A stretch of DNA of 64,000 bases from Pseudomonadota bacterium (GCA_018241695.1 JAFEDH010000020.1:62001-126000), one strand, 5' to 3'; shown: positions 49,524-60,249, numbered from the stretch's first letter. Made by a program: numbers and translations. Notes: generated from the sequence alone by a model not told the origin.

Positions 49524-50420
49524 ATGATCCGGATCAACCTGCATTCCCTGCGCCGGCGCCTCGACCTTTACGAGAGGCTGATGCGGCTCGACAAGCCGAT
49601 CGGCATCCTCCTCCTGCTCTGGCCCACCCTCTGGGCGCTCTGGATTGCCAGCCAGGGGCATCCCGATCCCATGACGCTCTGGATCTTCATTCTCGGTACC
49701 GTGCTGATGCGCTCCGCCGGTTGCGTCATCAACGATTACGCCGATCGGGACTTCGATCCCCATGTGCAGCGCACCCGCGAACGCCCCTTGGCGGCCCGGC
49801 AGGTTGGTGGAGGCGAAGCCCTGATGCTGGCCGCCATCCTCTCCCTATGCGCATTCGTGCTGATCCTGCCGCTCAACCGGGAAGCCCTGTGGCTATCGTT
49901 CCCCGCCCTGTTTCTGGCTGCGAGCTATCCCTACACCAAGCGCTTCCTTGCGATTCCACAGGCCTATCTGGGGATTGCCTTCGGCTTCGGCATCCCCATG
50001 GGTTTCGCGGCAACCCTGGGGGAAGTGCCATTTCTGGCATGGATGATGCTCGCCGCCAATGTGGCCTGGGCCATGGCCTACGATACCGAATACGCCATGG
50101 TGGACCGCGAGGATGACCTCAAGATCGGCATCAAGACCTCCGCCATCAGCTTTGGCCGCTTCGATGTGATCGCCATCATGCTTTGCTATCTCGTCACACT
50201 GGGCCTGCTGGCCTGGGTGGGGCATCGGCTCGGTTATGGCTGGTGCTATCAGGCCGGACTCATCATCGCCGCGATGATCGCGGGCTATCACTACACGCTG
50301 ATCCGCAACCGGGAACGGGATCGATGCTTCAAGGCGTTCCTTCACAACAACTGGTTCGGTGCGGCGGTCTTCGCCGGCATCGTCATGGAACTCAATCTGG
50401 CTCCGGCCCTAGGCCATTGA
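49524..50420 (+). CDS. ubiA: 4-hydroxybenzoate polyprenyltransferase
   Basis: UbiA (298 residues) attaches the prenyl chain to 4-hydroxybenzoate in ubiquinone synthesis. It is a membrane protein of about nine helices. The two Asp-rich motifs are [15 protein letters not shown] and [22 protein letters not shown], and [20 protein letters not shown] is the N-terminal signature. AGCATCCTGCCGCC precedes the ATG without a clear Shine-Dalgarno. It lies divergent to the LuxR-type gene and 93 bases upstream of ubiD, an order found in many proteobacteria. Confidence 0.97.
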   Translation: MIRINLHSLRRRLDLYERLMRLDKPIGILLLLWPTLWALWIASQGHPDPMTLWIFILGTVLMRSAGCVINDYADRDFDPHVQRTRERPLAARQVGGGEALMLAAILSLCAFVLILPLNREALWLSFPALFLAASYPYTKRFLAIPQAYLGIAFGFGIPMGFAATLGEVPFLAWMMLAANVAWAMAYDTEYAMVDREDDLKIGIKTSAISFGRFDVIAIMLCYLVTLGLLAWVGHRLGYGWCYQAGLIIAAMIAGYHYTLIRNRERDRCFKAFLHNNWFGAAVFAGIVMELNLAPALGH

Positions 50421-50513
50421 CTCCTCGCCATCACTTCGAGGCAGATCCTTTTCGTAGCACGCCGGGCCGCCCCGGCCGGCTGGCGGACAGCGGCTGAAGT
50501 ATCATTCCCGCCC

Positions 50514-51986
50514 ATGAAATATCGGGATCTGCGGGACTTCATCGCCCAGCTCGAAGCCTTGGGCGAGCTCAAACGGATCGGGGTGGAAGTCAGCCCCGCG
50601 CTGGAAATGACCGAGATCTGCGACCGCGTTCTACGTGCGGGCGGACCGGCCTTGCTGTTCGAGCGCCCGAAAGGGCGTGCCATGCCTGTACTGGGCAATC
50701 TGTTCGGGACGCCACGCCGCGTCGCCCTGGGCATGGGCGTGTCGGATACGGACCACGTGGCGGCCTTGCGCCAGATCGGCCATACGCTCTCCGCACTCAA
50801 GGAACCCGAGCCTCCCAGGGGGCTGCGCGATGCCTGGGACAAGCTGCCGCTACTGCGACAGGTGCTGAACATGGCTCCCAAGGTGTTGTCATCGGGACCG
50901 TGTCAGGAGATTGTGCAGGAAGGCTCCGGGGTGGACCTGACCGGTCTGCCGATCCAGACCTGCTGGCCCGGCGATGTGGCACCACTGATCACCTGGGGCT
51001 TGACCGTCACCCGCGGTCCGCACAAATCGCGACAGAACCTGGGTATCTACCGCCAGCAGTTGCTGGGGCCCAACAAGCTGATCATGCGCTGGCTGCCTCA
51101 CCGGGGTGGCGCACTGGATTACCGCGATCATTGTGAAACCAGCCCCGGCCAGCCCTATCCCGTGGCGGTGGTGCTGGGTTGCGATCCGGCCACCATTCTG
51201 GGCGCCGTGACCCCCGTTCCCGACACGCTGTCCGAATACCAGTTCGCCGGCTTGCTGCGCGGCGGACGTACCGAGCTGGTGAAATGCCTCGGTTCCGATC
51301 TGCAGGTACCGGCCCGCGCCGAGATCGTGCTCGAGGGCGTACTGCATCCGGGCGAGACCGCGCTTGAAGGCCCGTATGGCGACCATACCGGCTACTACAA
51401 CGAACAGGCCGAATTCCCTGTATTCACGGTGGAGCGCCTCACCATGCGTCGTGATGCCCTCTATCACAGCACCTACACCGGAAAGCCGCCGGACGAGCCG
51501 GCGATGCTTGGCGTCGCCCTCAACGAAGTGTTCGTCCCCCTGCTGCAAAAACAGTTTCCCGAAATTGCCGACTTCTACCTGCCTCCCGAGGGCTGCTCCT
51601 ACCGGCTTGCCGTGGTGAGCATGAAGAAGCAGTATCCGGGACATGCCAAGCGCGTGATGTTCGGCATCTGGAGCTTTCTGCGCCAGTTCATGTACACCAA
51701 GTTCATCATCGTCACCGATGCGGATATCGATGTACGTGACTGGAAGGAGGTGGTCTGGGCGCTCACCACCCGCGTGGATGCCATCCGGGATACGGTGCTG
51801 GTGGATCACACCCCCATCGACTATCTGGATTTCGCCTCACCCGTCGCGGGCCTCGGCAGCAAGATGGGCATCGATGCCACCCACAAATGGCCCGGCGAAA
51901 CCAGCCGCGAATGGGGCCGCCCCATTGCCATGGATGAAGCAGTGAAACGCCATGTCGACGCACTCTGGGAACACCTGGGCCTGTAG
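50514..51986 (+). CDS. ubiD: 3-octaprenyl-4-hydroxybenzoate carboxy-lyase UbiD
   Basis: UbiD (490 residues) decarboxylates prenylated 4-hydroxybenzoate using prenylated FMN made by UbiX. Family segments include [22 protein letters not shown], the [22 protein letters not shown] and [27 protein letters not shown] core, [29 protein letters not shown] with the catalytic Glu/Arg set, and the C-terminal [19 protein letters not shown]. The length is usual. It follows ubiA and is probably cotranscribed with it. Confidence 0.97.
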   Translation: MKYRDLRDFIAQLEALGELKRIGVEVSPALEMTEICDRVLRAGGPALLFERPKGRAMPVLGNLFGTPRRVALGMGVSDTDHVAALRQIGHTLSALKEPEPPRGLRDAWDKLPLLRQVLNMAPKVLSSGPCQEIVQEGSGVDLTGLPIQTCWPGDVAPLITWGLTVTRGPHKSRQNLGIYRQQLLGPNKLIMRWLPHRGGALDYRDHCETSPGQPYPVAVVLGCDPATILGAVTPVPDTLSEYQFAGLLRGGRTELVKCLGSDLQVPARAEIVLEGVLHPGETALEGPYGDHTGYYNEQAEFPVFTVERLTMRRDALYHSTYTGKPPDEPAMLGVALNEVFVPLLQKQFPEIADFYLPPEGCSYRLAVVSMKKQYPGHAKRVMFGIWSFLRQFMYTKFIIVTDADIDVRDWKEVVWALTTRVDAIRDTVLVDHTPIDYLDFASPVAGLGSKMGIDATHKWPGETSREWGRPIAMDEAVKRHVDALWEHLGL

Positions 51987-52364
51987 CCGGAAGAGGGTGA
52001 GGCCCGGCCGTTATGATGCCCAAGCCGGCTCCGGTCTCCCTGACGTATCTACGGGTATTCGCTATCACGCAGACGTCAACCGGATCGGTTTTTTAGAATA
52101 TTTTTCACTTTCATTGCAATCCGGATTCGTGCTGCTAGATTGGGAGCGTGCCTTCAGGGACGCTTTGCTGACGCCGTCGATCATTGATCGGTTATCTTCT
52201 TTACAGAAAGAAGTCGCAATCCAGTCTTACCGCTCTAACCAAGGACGGCCCCTAACAAGCCGCCATGGACGACCGGCAAAGCCCTGAAGTGCACACGCCG
52301 CTTGCTTCCGTCTATCGTCAATATCCTGCAGCCCGCATCTCGCGAAACTTGATCGCTTCCGGTT
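51987..52364. other. 378-base AT-richer stretch between ubiD and dacB with no supported gene
   Basis: This intergenic region lies between two convergent genes. Part of it (about 52080-52260) is clearly AT-richer than its surroundings. Short open frames occur but show no family resemblance and no ribosome-binding sites. No clear hairpin with a T-tract or repeat was seen. It may be a degenerate remnant or an unrecognised regulatory or RNA region. Confidence 0.4.
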
Positions 52365-53825
52365 TCAGTTTCTTCCGGAGGCGGAGTCCGGGCCGCCACC
52401 ATAAAGCCAGTTCAGCAACGCGTCCTGCGCCGCGCCGGATTTTTCCGCATTGGCGTGATTGACCAGGAAAACCACTACCCATTCCCGGCCCACCTGATCA
52501 CGCAAATACCCGGCTATCGTTTTCACACCATCGAGTGTTCCTGTCTTCAGGTGCCCCTGACCTGCTACCGCGTCGCCATTGAGACGTTTTTTCAGCGTGC
52601 CGTCCACCGCGACCAGCGGTAACGATGAAACGAATTCGGGCATCAATACGCTGCGATGTGCAAACTGCAAAAGATGCGCCAGGCTGCGGGCGGAAATGCG
52701 TCCCTTGCGTGAAAGGCCCGAGCCATTATCGAGGACCAGCTCGGGCATCGGCATGTTCTTTGCCGCAAGCCAGTTGCGCAATGCTGCCGCGGCGTCCGGT
52801 GCGCGCAAGGGATAATTGGGGAACGCCAGACTGAGATACAGTTCCCGCGCCATGACATTGTTGCTGAACTTGTTGATGCTGCGCACCACCTCCGCCAGAC
52901 TCGGCGATTCGATGAGGCCCATGCGCCGGGCATCTGGCGGTATCGTGCCATTTCTCACCTGCCCCTGCCATTCGCCACCCAGTTCCGCCCACAACGGACC
53001 GAATACACCGGCAACATACTCGGCATGCGGCATCAGGCCGAGGTTCCATACCTTCTCGCCACAGGCCACCGGATAATCGCCACGCAGGATCAGGCGCCAG
53101 CCCCCGCCGGCCGGTTTCAGCTCGGGGACAAGAGTCTCCTTCCAGTCCAGACACGCAGCGTGACTCAGGCGTAACTGGTTGATGACCTCCAGGTTTCCCA
53201 GCCGTGGCTCGGGCAACACCGTGACATCGGTGGCAGCTGGAATCAAGGTCAGCTGCACCGCCTTGAAATTCAGCAATAGTGCGTCGGGCCCCACGTTGTA
53301 AGGGCGCAGGGGTTTGTCATCCAGAGGACTGCTGTCATAGCCGGAAAGATCGAACAGGCTGCGATCCAGCACCAGATCGCCCCGAATCACCCGAACGCCA
53401 CGTGCCCGTACCTGACGCAACAGGCGCCAGAACTGCTCAAGAGTGAAATACGGATCCCCGCCCCCCTTGATGAATAGGTCACCCGTCAGCACATCGCCCT
53501 GCAGCGGCGCGACGACATCCGCTTCGGTCTGCCAGGTGTGCGCCGGCCCCAGCAGATCCAGCGCCGCGAAGGTGGTCAAAAGCTTCATCACCGATGCCGG
53601 ATTGAAAGCTCGATCGGCATTCAGGCTGAGTGCGGTACCCGTCACATGCGGCGTCGCGCCTTCCACGGGCTCGACCACCACGGCAACCGAATTCTCCGGG
53701 ATACCGGCAGCCTGCAACGCCCGATGGACAGGTGGTGGCAGCGTCGTGGCGCAAGCATCCATTCCCCGGGCAAGGAGCAGGATCGGAATACAGGCCCGGA
53801 TCAGGATGCGGACAAGTAGGGTCAT
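52365..53825 (-). CDS. dacB: D-alanyl-D-alanine carboxypeptidase/endopeptidase DacB (PBP4 family)
   Basis: A 486-residue periplasmic class C penicillin-binding protein that trims or cuts murein cross-links. It has a signal peptide (ILIRACIPILLLARGMDACA), then the active-site motifs SVMKLL with Ser and Lys, SNNVMARELYL with the SxN box, and LKTGTLDG with the KTG box. The inserted PBP4 domains lie between the first two motifs. The C-terminal LNWLYGGGPDSASGRN is short. It is convergent to ubiD and lies downstream of the sulfotransferase terminator; no functional link to the neighbours is evident. Confidence 0.94.
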   Translation of the reverse strand: MTLLVRILIRACIPILLLARGMDACATTLPPPVHRALQAAGIPENSVAVVVEPVEGATPHVTGTALSLNADRAFNPASVMKLLTTFAALDLLGPAHTWQTEADVVAPLQGDVLTGDLFIKGGGDPYFTLEQFWRLLRQVRARGVRVIRGDLVLDRSLFDLSGYDSSPLDDKPLRPYNVGPDALLLNFKAVQLTLIPAATDVTVLPEPRLGNLEVINQLRLSHAACLDWKETLVPELKPAGGGWRLILRGDYPVACGEKVWNLGLMPHAEYVAGVFGPLWAELGGEWQGQVRNGTIPPDARRMGLIESPSLAEVVRSINKFSNNVMARELYLSLAFPNYPLRAPDAAAALRNWLAAKNMPMPELVLDNGSGLSRKGRISARSLAHLLQFAHRSVLMPEFVSSLPLVAVDGTLKKRLNGDAVAGQGHLKTGTLDGVKTIAGYLRDQVGREWVVVFLVNHANAEKSGAAQDALLNWLYGGGPDSASGRN

Positions 53826-53894
53826 CGGGAAATTCTCGTGATCTGAAATGCCGGCCCAGTGTAATTCATGTCATGTCACCTCCCGGCCATGCAA

Positions 53895-53920
53895 GAAAAA
53901 GCCGGCCCGCAGGCCGGCCT
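53895..53920 (-). terminator. Rho-independent terminator after the sulfotransferase gene
   Basis: On the minus strand, GCCGGCC and GGCCGGC pair around a short loop, followed by TTTTTC (complement of bases 53895-53900). It lies 24 bases after the sulfotransferase stop and should end the sulfotransferase transcript before dacB. Confidence 0.85.
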
Positions 53921-53943
53921 GGCTGATCCACAGCAGGAAGGAG

Positions 53944-55113
53944 TTACTTGTCGTGGGGCTCGATGTAGCGCGCCCGATATCCGGCAAAATCCTGCCTGAT
54001 CTGCGCCTCGGACAAGCCGAAGTATTCCATGGTGTAGTCATGGACCGGCCGTTTGTCCCGACTGTTGGCCTCGAGGAAGACCTGCATTTTTTCCTTGGTG
54101 TCCTCGGGAAAGCTGTAGCCGAGGAAGTCATAGATGGTCTTCACCACTTCCAGAGGCTTGGTGAGGGTGTCGGCAAACCAGATGTCGAGAAAGCGGTCGG
54201 CCGCACTGGCATCACGGTACTGCATGGTTTCCTGCATGCCACGAGCCCAGATGTCCGACCACTGACGCCCCACCCGGGTGGGATCGGGGTTTTTCATGTA
54301 CACCTGCCAAAGGTTGAAATGAAAGCTGGCGATTGAGGGGATCGTCTGCAGCGGATCACGATGCGTCTGGATCACGCGGGTGTCGGGAAAGACCTTGAAC
54401 AGCACATCGATCTGACGCAGGTGATGAGGCGCCTTGAGTACCCAGGGGCCCGCCTGGATACCCCGCTGCCGCTTCTGCCACTGGACGAATTTGAGTACCC
54501 GCTTGAGGTATTCATAGGCGGGCGTCTGGTCGTTGTCCCACATCCAGCGGGTATATCCCGGTATATCGACATAGGCATCGAAGAAGCTGCGGAAGGAATG
54601 CTCGAGCAGCATGCCTTCTTCGTCGGCACCGGTGGCGTCCCAGGGATGGATGGACATCAGGACCGGATTGGCCTCGATGAGTGCCTTGACCTCGGCCTTG
54701 GCCAGGTCGATGCGGGGGTCAGGGCCCTTGTCCGTTGCCGGGTCGTTGACCGGAGCGGGATAGCGCGTTTCCCACCAGAGGATGGGATAGAAGCGTGGAT
54801 CGACGCTGAGGATGCGCTGCAGGAGTGTGGTTCCGGTACGAGGCAGGCCGACGATGACAATCGGCCCCTCGATCTGTTCGTCGGCAATTTCCGGGTAGCG
54901 ATAAAAATAGTCCTCGATCACCAAGCGGTTCTTGAGCATTTCGATGATGCGCCCCCCCAGGATCTGCTCGCCCAGTTCCGACAGCCCGCCTTCCCCGTTC
55001 ATCGCGCTGATGACGGCTTCCAGGCCGGGACGAAAATCCTCCGGACCGAAATCGGTGAGTCCGTCCGCACGCTTGCTGGCCTCGTCCAGCATGGCCTTGA
55101 GATCAAATGCCAT
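53944..55113 (-). CDS. PAPS-dependent sulfotransferase family protein
   Basis: A 389-residue cytosolic-type sulfotransferase (Sulfotransfer_3 family). The 5'-phosphosulfate loop is PIVIVGLPRTGTTLLQRIL at about residue 83, and the 3'-phosphate-binding part is VLKAPHHLRQIDVLFKVFPDTRVIQTHRDPLQTI with the invariant RDP. The conserved WDATGADEEG segment and the C-terminal helix are also present. It would transfer sulfate from PAPS to an alcohol; the substrate is unknown. It is 14 bases downstream of the DUF1214-like gene. The same strand carries the genes for PAPS synthesis, which suggests a dedicated module. Confidence 0.87.
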   Translation of the reverse strand: MAFDLKAMLDEASKRADGLTDFGPEDFRPGLEAVISAMNGEGGLSELGEQILGGRIIEMLKNRLVIEDYFYRYPEIADEQIEGPIVIVGLPRTGTTLLQRILSVDPRFYPILWWETRYPAPVNDPATDKGPDPRIDLAKAEVKALIEANPVLMSIHPWDATGADEEGMLLEHSFRSFFDAYVDIPGYTRWMWDNDQTPAYEYLKRVLKFVQWQKRQRGIQAGPWVLKAPHHLRQIDVLFKVFPDTRVIQTHRDPLQTIPSIASFHFNLWQVYMKNPDPTRVGRQWSDIWARGMQETMQYRDASAADRFLDIWFADTLTKPLEVVKTIYDFLGYSFPEDTKEKMQVFLEANSRDKRPVHDYTMEYFGLSEAQIRQDFAGYRARYIEPHDK

Positions 55114-55127
55114 TCGTGTCTTCCCCT

Positions 55128-56234
55128 TTATTTTCTGGCGATGTCTTCAAACTTGACGATCCTGGTGCGGATATCGGCAAAACGATCCCCCGCGCCAATG
55201 ATCCGGAACAGGCTGGTACCCAGCCGGTGACCTGCGGTGGTCAGCCAGTTGGGAACGCCCGGATCGCGGTGGGCGAGCACGATGGTGACACTGCCGTCCG
55301 GATTGAGACGGGCACCATGGCCGTTCACATGAATGCGGTGGTAGCGGTAGTCGAGAGATTCCATCCAGTAATTGTCTACCTGGAAATTCCAGAACTCACA
55401 GGGTGGAACGGTGGTCTCGATGACCATCGCCTCGTCTTCCTCCAGTTGCCAGTAGCCGTGGTAGTACTGGATATTGGGATCGCCTCCGGCAGTCTGGAAC
55501 ACCTTCTGGTCGCCCAGGGGAATGATATTGAAGTGACCGGATTTGAAATCACGCGACCAGTCGGCGAATAGTGTGGCGACACGCTCGGTATAAAGGCCGG
55601 CAGCCATCAGCGATGCGGCGAAACGGGCCGGATCTAGGGGAGGGGGTGACGATGCCTCACCAATGCGTTCCAAGGTCAAGGTAGCCGCCTTTTCGTTGCG
55701 CCGGTCATTGAAGGTCTGGCGCACCAGCAGCATGTGGGAGGTTTCTTCCATCGGCAGCCAGTTGCCACTGGCGGGCTTGCGGGTAGACAGGATGATCTCG
55801 AAGCTGCCATCGGGGGCCACCGACATTTCGGTTGCATTGAGCAGACCCGTCCCTTCCAATGTGCTTCCCGCCTTCTCGAATCCACCCTTCTTGGTGGCGA
55901 AGTTGAGGGTAGGCACGGTGCCACGCTGACCACGGATGCGATATTCGTGCTGACCACTGATGCGGGCGGTCTGATAGTAGTTATCGGGGTTGTCGGCGCC
56001 AATCTTGATCGTCTCGTGGGAGGGTACGACGAACACCGGATAATCCGCATCAGCGCCTTCGACCATCATTTCCAGTCCAGCACGGATCAGGCGCGACAGG
56101 TAACGCATGCCCTCGGCCTGATCCAGCGCGGTCTTGGGCGTTTCGGGGCGCAACAACTGCTTGCCGGCCCGCTTCAGGGTATCGCAGTACTCTTCCCAGA
56201 GCCTGCCACTGAGAATGCTTTCTTCTTCTGCCAC
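55128..56234 (-). CDS. DUF1214-like protein, cotranscribed with the sulfotransferase
   Basis: A 368-residue protein. I chose the GTG at 56234, which lies five bases behind AAGGAGG; an ATG 72 bases upstream (56306) would overlap the hairpin described below. The C-terminal part WNFQVDNYWMESLDYRYHRIHVNGHGARLNPDGSVTIVLAHRDPGVPNWL is typical of DUF1214, and the middle GSFEIILSTRKPASGNWLPM has repeated aromatic strands. DUF1214 proteins have no established catalytic role. It forms a two-gene unit with the sulfotransferase. No signal peptide is evident, so it is probably cytosolic. Confidence 0.75.
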   Translation of the reverse strand: MAEEESILSGRLWEEYCDTLKRAGKQLLRPETPKTALDQAEGMRYLSRLIRAGLEMMVEGADADYPVFVVPSHETIKIGADNPDNYYQTARISGQHEYRIRGQRGTVPTLNFATKKGGFEKAGSTLEGTGLLNATEMSVAPDGSFEIILSTRKPASGNWLPMEETSHMLLVRQTFNDRRNEKAATLTLERIGEASSPPPLDPARFAASLMAAGLYTERVATLFADWSRDFKSGHFNIIPLGDQKVFQTAGGDPNIQYYHGYWQLEEDEAMVIETTVPPCEFWNFQVDNYWMESLDYRYHRIHVNGHGARLNPDGSVTIVLAHRDPGVPNWLTTAGHRLGTSLFRIIGAGDRFADIRTRIVKFEDIARK

Positions 56235-56271
56235 GAACTCCTCCTTGTTGCAAATAGCTGGTTTATAACTG

Positions 56272-56302
56272 ACGCGGGGGCCCGAAGGCCCCCGCGTTTT
56301 TT
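56272..56302. terminator. Hairpin between cysNC and the DUF1214-like gene
   Basis: An 11-base perfect stem (ACGCGGGGGCC with GGCCCCCGCGT) has a TTCG tetraloop on the minus strand. TTTTTT follows on the plus strand. It lies just after the cysNC stop and ahead of the DUF1214-like gene start, so it should attenuate read-through from cysNC. The T-tract is in the plus-strand direction only, so function on the minus strand is less certain. Confidence 0.6.
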
Positions 56303-56310
56303 CCACTACA

Positions 56311-58236
56311 TCAGATTACGTTGTTCACAATGCCCATTCTGCTCAACTGGGCGATGATGTGGTCCGATGCCTCGTCCGGCGACATGATTGCGGTGTCGAT
56401 CCGGATTTCGGGATGCTCGGGTGCCTCGTAGGGTGAGTCGATACCGGTGAAGTTTTTCAACTCGCCACGCCGGGCTTTCTTGTAGAGCCCCTTCGGATCA
56501 CGCTGCTCCGCCAGGGAAAGGGGAGTGTCGATGTAGATCTCGATGAACTCTCCATCCTGCACCAGACTGCGCGCCATGCGACGTTCGGAACGGAAGGGAG
56601 AGATGAAGGAGACCAGGGTCAGCAGGCCCGCATCCACCATCAGCTTGGAAACCTCGCCCACGCGACGGATGTTCTCGACGCGGTCGGCCTCGGTGAAGCC
56701 GAGATCCTTGTTGAGGCCATGGCGCACGTTGTCACCGTCGAGCAGATAGGTGTGCTGGCCATGGGCGTGCAGTTTCTTCTCCACCAGATTGGCGATGGTG
56801 GATTTGCCTGCGCCCGAAAGGCCGGTAAACCAGAGGACAGCAGATCTCTGCCCCTTCATGACGGAGCGGGCATCCTTGTCCACATCCACGTGCTGCATGT
56901 GGATGTTCTGCGAACGGCGCAGGGCAAAGTGGAGCAGACCGGCCGCGACGGTATTGTTGGAAAGACGGTCGATGATGATGTAGCCACCGGTATCCGCATT
57001 GTCCTTGTAGGCATCGAAAGCGATGGGACGATCCACGGACAGGTTGCAGACACCGATCTCGTTCAGTTCCAGCTTCTTGGCCGCCAGATGCTCCAGCGTA
57101 TTCACATTGACCTTGTGCTTGATCTCGGTGACGGTGGCGGTGACAAGCTTGGTACCGATCTTCATCAGATAGGAACGGCCCGGCATCATCGGCTCTTCAT
57201 GCATCCAGACGATGGTGGTTTCGAACTGATCGGCCACTTCGGCCGGCGCATCGACGGTGGAAATCACATCGCCCCGGCTGATGTCGATCTCGTCGGCCAG
57301 GGTCAGGGTCACCGACTGACCGGCAACGGCCCGGTCCAGATCACCATCCTGGGTGACGATCCGTGCAACCTTGCTTTCCTTACCGGAAGGCTGGACGCGG
57401 ATACGATCCCCGGGCTTGACCACCCCGCTGGAAACCGTACCGGCAAAGCCGCGGAAATCGAGGTTGGGGCGATTGACCCACTGCACCGGAAGACGGAAGG
57501 GCAGGCCCTGCAGACGATCCTGATCCACCTGCACCGTTTCCAGGAAGCCCATGAGCGTGGGGCCGTGATACCAGGGGGTGCGATCGCTCGGTTCCAGCAT
57601 GTTGTCGCCCTTGAGGGCGGACAGCGGAATGGCGGTGAATACGTTGATGCCGATCTGCCTGGCGAATTCGCGGTATTCCTCCTCGATGGTACGGAAGACA
57701 TTCTCCGAATAGTCCATCAGATCCATCTTGTTGATGGCGAGTACCACATGACGGATGCCGATCAGGGACACCAGGTAGCTGTGGCGCCGGGTCTGCGTCA
57801 GTACGCCCTTGCGCGCATCGATCAGGATCACGGCCACATCCGCGGTGGAAGCGCCCGTCACCATGTTACGGGTGTACTGCTCGTGCCCCGGCGTATCGGC
57901 AACGATGAACTTGCGCTTGTCGGTAGCGAAGAAGCGGTACGCCACGTCGATGGTGATGCCCTGTTCGCGCTCGGCGGTCAGCCCATCCACCAGCAGGGCG
58001 AAGTCGAGATCGCCTCCCTGAGTGCCTACTTTTTTGGAATCTTCTTCCAGCGCGCTCAGCTGATCCTCGAACAGCATCTTGGACTCATACAGCAGGCGGC
58101 CAATCACGGTGCTCTTGCCGTCGTCCACACTGCCGCAGGTGATGAAGCGGAGCAGACTCTTGTACTGATGGGTACGCAGATATCCCTCGATATCGCTGGC
58201 GATCAGCTGACGATCTTTTTCAATAGCCTGAGACAT
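56311..58236 (-). CDS. cysNC: Bifunctional sulfate adenylyltransferase subunit 1/adenylylsulfate kinase
   Basis: A 641-residue fusion. Residues 1-440 are CysN, a GTPase of the EF-Tu type that drives ATP sulfurylase: [29 protein letters not shown], and [10 protein letters not shown]. Residues about 450-641 are APS kinase Cys[26 protein letters not shown], then [15 protein letters not shown] and [15 protein letters not shown]. With CysD it makes PAPS from sulfate and ATP. It overlaps the cysD stop by one base, so translation is coupled. The CysC Ser in ISPFRSER is typical of the phosphoserine loop. Confidence 0.97.
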   Translation of the reverse strand: MSQAIEKDRQLIASDIEGYLRTHQYKSLLRFITCGSVDDGKSTVIGRLLYESKMLFEDQLSALEEDSKKVGTQGGDLDFALLVDGLTAEREQGITIDVAYRFFATDKRKFIVADTPGHEQYTRNMVTGASTADVAVILIDARKGVLTQTRRHSYLVSLIGIRHVVLAINKMDLMDYSENVFRTIEEEYREFARQIGINVFTAIPLSALKGDNMLEPSDRTPWYHGPTLMGFLETVQVDQDRLQGLPFRLPVQWVNRPNLDFRGFAGTVSSGVVKPGDRIRVQPSGKESKVARIVTQDGDLDRAVAGQSVTLTLADEIDISRGDVISTVDAPAEVADQFETTIVWMHEEPMMPGRSYLMKIGTKLVTATVTEIKHKVNVNTLEHLAAKKLELNEIGVCNLSVDRPIAFDAYKDNADTGGYIIIDRLSNNTVAAGLLHFALRRSQNIHMQHVDVDKDARSVMKGQRSAVLWFTGLSGAGKSTIANLVEKKLHAHGQHTYLLDGDNVRHGLNKDLGFTEADRVENIRRVGEVSKLMVDAGLLTLVSFISPFRSERRMARSLVQDGEFIEIYIDTPLSLAEQRDPKGLYKKARRGELKNFTGIDSPYEAPEHPEIRIDTAIMSPDEASDHIIAQLSRMGIVNNVI

Positions 58237-60146
58237 TAGAAGTAGCCCTCCTGTTTTTTCTTTTCCATGGAACCAGCGGAATCATGGTCGATGACCCGGC
58301 CCTGGCGCTCGGAAGTGGTGGTAAGCAGCATTTCCTGGATGATCGCCGGCAACGTGTCGGCATCGGATTCCACCGCACCGGTCAGCGGATAGCAGCCAAG
58401 CGTGCGGAAACGTACCCTGCGCATCATGGGCACCTCGCCTTCACGCAGCGGCATCCTTTCGTCATCGACCATGATCAGGGTGCCATCACGCTCCACCACA
58501 GGTCGCTCGGCAGAATAGTAGAGCGGCACGATGGGAATGTTCTCTAGGTAGATGTACTGCCAGATATCCAGTTCGGTCCAGTTGGAGATGGGAAAGACGC
58601 GGATACTTTCCCCCTTGTGCTTGCGGGCGTTGTAGAGCTTCCACAACTCGGGACGCTGGCTCTTGGGGTCCCAGCGGTGCTGCGCCGAGCGGAAGGAGAA
58701 GATGCGCTCCTTTGCACGGGACTTTTCCTCGTCGCGGCGGGCGCCACCAAAAGCGGCGTCGAAACCATACTTGTCGAGCGCCTGCTTCAGTCCCTGGGTT
58801 TTCATCACGTCGGTATGAATCGCCGAACCGTGCGTAAAGGGATTGATGTCCAGTTCGATCCCTTCAGGGTTGATATGCACCAGGAGATCCAGGCCGAGTT
58901 CCTTGACCATGCGATCACGAAAGGCGTACATCTCCTTGAATTTCCAGCGGGTATCCACATGGAGCAAGGGGAACGGGGGCTTGGCCGGGTAAAAAGCCTT
59001 CATCGCCAGGTGCAGCATGACCGCGCTGTCCTTACCGATGGAATAGAGCATGACCGGGTTGTCGGCTTCGGCCACTACCTCCCGGATGATATGAATGCTC
59101 TCCGCCTCAAGGCGTTGCAAATGGGTGAGGGACATATCCTTGAACTCTCCTTTCCTGGCGCCGCGAGCGGCATGGGTTGTTACATTAGTATTCGCAGATA
59201 AATGTTTAACGTTTACCGCGAGCTTGTTAGCCGCTGCACGATGCACCGGCCGGGATTGGGAACGAACATTGACACTGGCTGCCGGCGCAGCGCGCACCGG
59301 CAGTGCGGCGCGCGCGGGTGCCAGCGCACCCGGGCTGCCTGTATTACCCGTATTGAATGGCAGGGGAAAAATCTCGAACCGGCCGGCCCGCTCGATCAGC
59401 CAGGCCTTCATCCCGGCAGCCCGGTCCAGCTCCAGACCCTCCGACAGCAACACCAGCTTGCGGCCAACATCTTTTTGCAACAGCTCCAGAAAATTGGCCA
59501 GGGCATTGATTTTCAAGGCCCCCTCATAAATCTGCCAGCGCAGCTTGCCGCGATTGGTTACCGCCCTCAACATGCCCAGACGTACGCCTTCTTGACCAGG
59601 AACCACCACGGCACCATCTCCCAGCCACAGCACCTCGGCATCTTCAGCCCGGGCCTGCTCGGCGATGGGAGGGTAGGAGTTTTTCAGCCAGCGACGGGCT
59701 TCTGCCGGTAGTGACTCCGGGGGCAGATCCGCAGGACGTCGCGCATGAAACCCCCAGCGCTTGAGATATTCGCCCACGGTGCGCGCGGGCAGGGCAACGC
59801 CCGCGCGCACCTCGACCAAAGCCTGCACCGCATCCCGCTGCCACAGACCAAACCCAATATCCAGCTCGGCAGGCAGACGGCTGCAGATCAGGGAGCAGAT
59901 TGCCGCCTCCTGGGCAGGAACAAGTGCACGCTTGTCGCCCACGCTACGGCCGCGAGGCTTCACCAGCACCTCATCCCACCCCCCGGCGCGATATGCCTTG
60001 CAGGCAGCGATCACGGTAGGGACGCTGAGCTCGGCCTGGACAGCCACATCCGCCACTTTCATTCCGGCCAGCCGCAGCCTGACCGCCAGACGGCGGCGTT
60101 CGTTAAGCGCTTCAACAGGGAGATTACGTGCGTCTCGGCTTTTCAT
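58236..60146 (-). CDS. cysD: Sulfate adenylyltransferase subunit 2 (CysD), in an open frame with an upstream IS630-like transposase segment
   Basis: The frame is 636 codons long. Codons 338-636 (ATG at 59135) are an ordinary 299-residue Cys[22 protein letters not shown]-loop [33 protein letters not shown], and [19 protein letters not shown]. With CysN it forms APS from sulfate and ATP. Codons 1-337 are the transposase-like region annotated separately, and there is no stop in between. The internal start has AAGGAT close to the ATG and AAGGAG further up, so CysD of normal size could be made alone. A promoter for the long frame is seen at 60189-60217. Which product is made is not decided by sequence. 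Confidence 0.88.
   Translation of the reverse strand: MKSRDARNLPVEALNERRRLAVRLRLAGMKVADVAVQAELSVPTVIAACKAYRAGGWDEVLVKPRGRSVGDKRALVPAQEAAICSLICSRLPAELDIGFGLWQRDAVQALVEVRAGVALPARTVGEYLKRWGFHARRPADLPPESLPAEARRWLKNSYPPIAEQARAEDAEVLWLGDGAVVVPGQEGVRLGMLRAVTNRGKLRWQIYEGALKINALANFLELLQKDVGRKLVLLSEGLELDRAAGMKAWLIERAGRFEIFPLPFNTGNTGSPGALAPARAALPVRAAPAASVNVRSQSRPVHRAAANKLAVNVKHLSANTNVTTHAARGARKGEFKDMSLTHLQRLEAESIHIIREVVAEADNPVMLYSIGKDSAVMLHLAMKAFYPAKPPFPLLHVDTRWKFKEMYAFRDRMVKELGLDLLVHINPEGIELDINPFTHGSAIHTDVMKTQGLKQALDKYGFDAAFGGARRDEEKSRAKERIFSFRSAQHRWDPKSQRPELWKLYNARKHKGESIRVFPISNWTELDIWQYIYLENIPIVPLYYSAERPVVERDGTLIMVDDERMPLREGEVPMMRRVRFRTLGCYPLTGAVESDADTLPAIIQEMLLTTTSERQGRVIDHDSAGSMEKKKQEGYF
59136..60146 (-). 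pseudogene. Degenerate IS630-family transposase-like region, in frame with cysD
   Basis: The first 337 codons of the frame resemble an IS630 transposase. Residues about 12-65 hold a helix-turn-helix ([21 protein letters not shown], then [17 protein letters not shown]). [18 protein letters not shown] is a second helix-turn-helix element. From about 155 the DDE core begins ([61 protein letters not shown]). The expected catalytic triad is not intact: the LPxYSPELNPxE motif is replaced by [13 protein letters not shown], and the second acidic residue is E236 rather than Asp. The rest, to codon 337, is a low-complexity, partly AT-rich linker. It may be a domesticated DNA-binding protein or a decaying copy. 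Confidence 0.6.
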
Positions 60147-60188
60147 TTAATAAAACATTAAATTTGTTTTTAGGAAAAACTAAAACGT

Positions 60189-60217
60189 AATGTACAATAA
60201 ACTTTTTTAGAAATCAA
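60189..60217 (-). promoter_or_regulatory. Probable sigma-70 promoter for the transposase-like/cysD frame
   Basis: On the minus strand TTGATT (60217-60212) and TACATT (60194-60189) are 17 bases apart, in the AT-rich 103-base region between the divergent frame and cysQ. Transcription would start near 60182, about 36 bases before the ATG at 60146. A TATAGT hexamer at 60226-60231 could serve cysQ on the plus strand, with a weak -35. Confidence 0.55.
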
Positions 60218-60249
60218 CTATTCTTTATAGTCCAATTCAGGAGATCGAC

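Noticed and set aside
56719-58239. 506-codon open frame antisense to cysNC
   Set aside because: Mirror of the CysNC coding strand; no recognisable domain and no ribosome-binding site.
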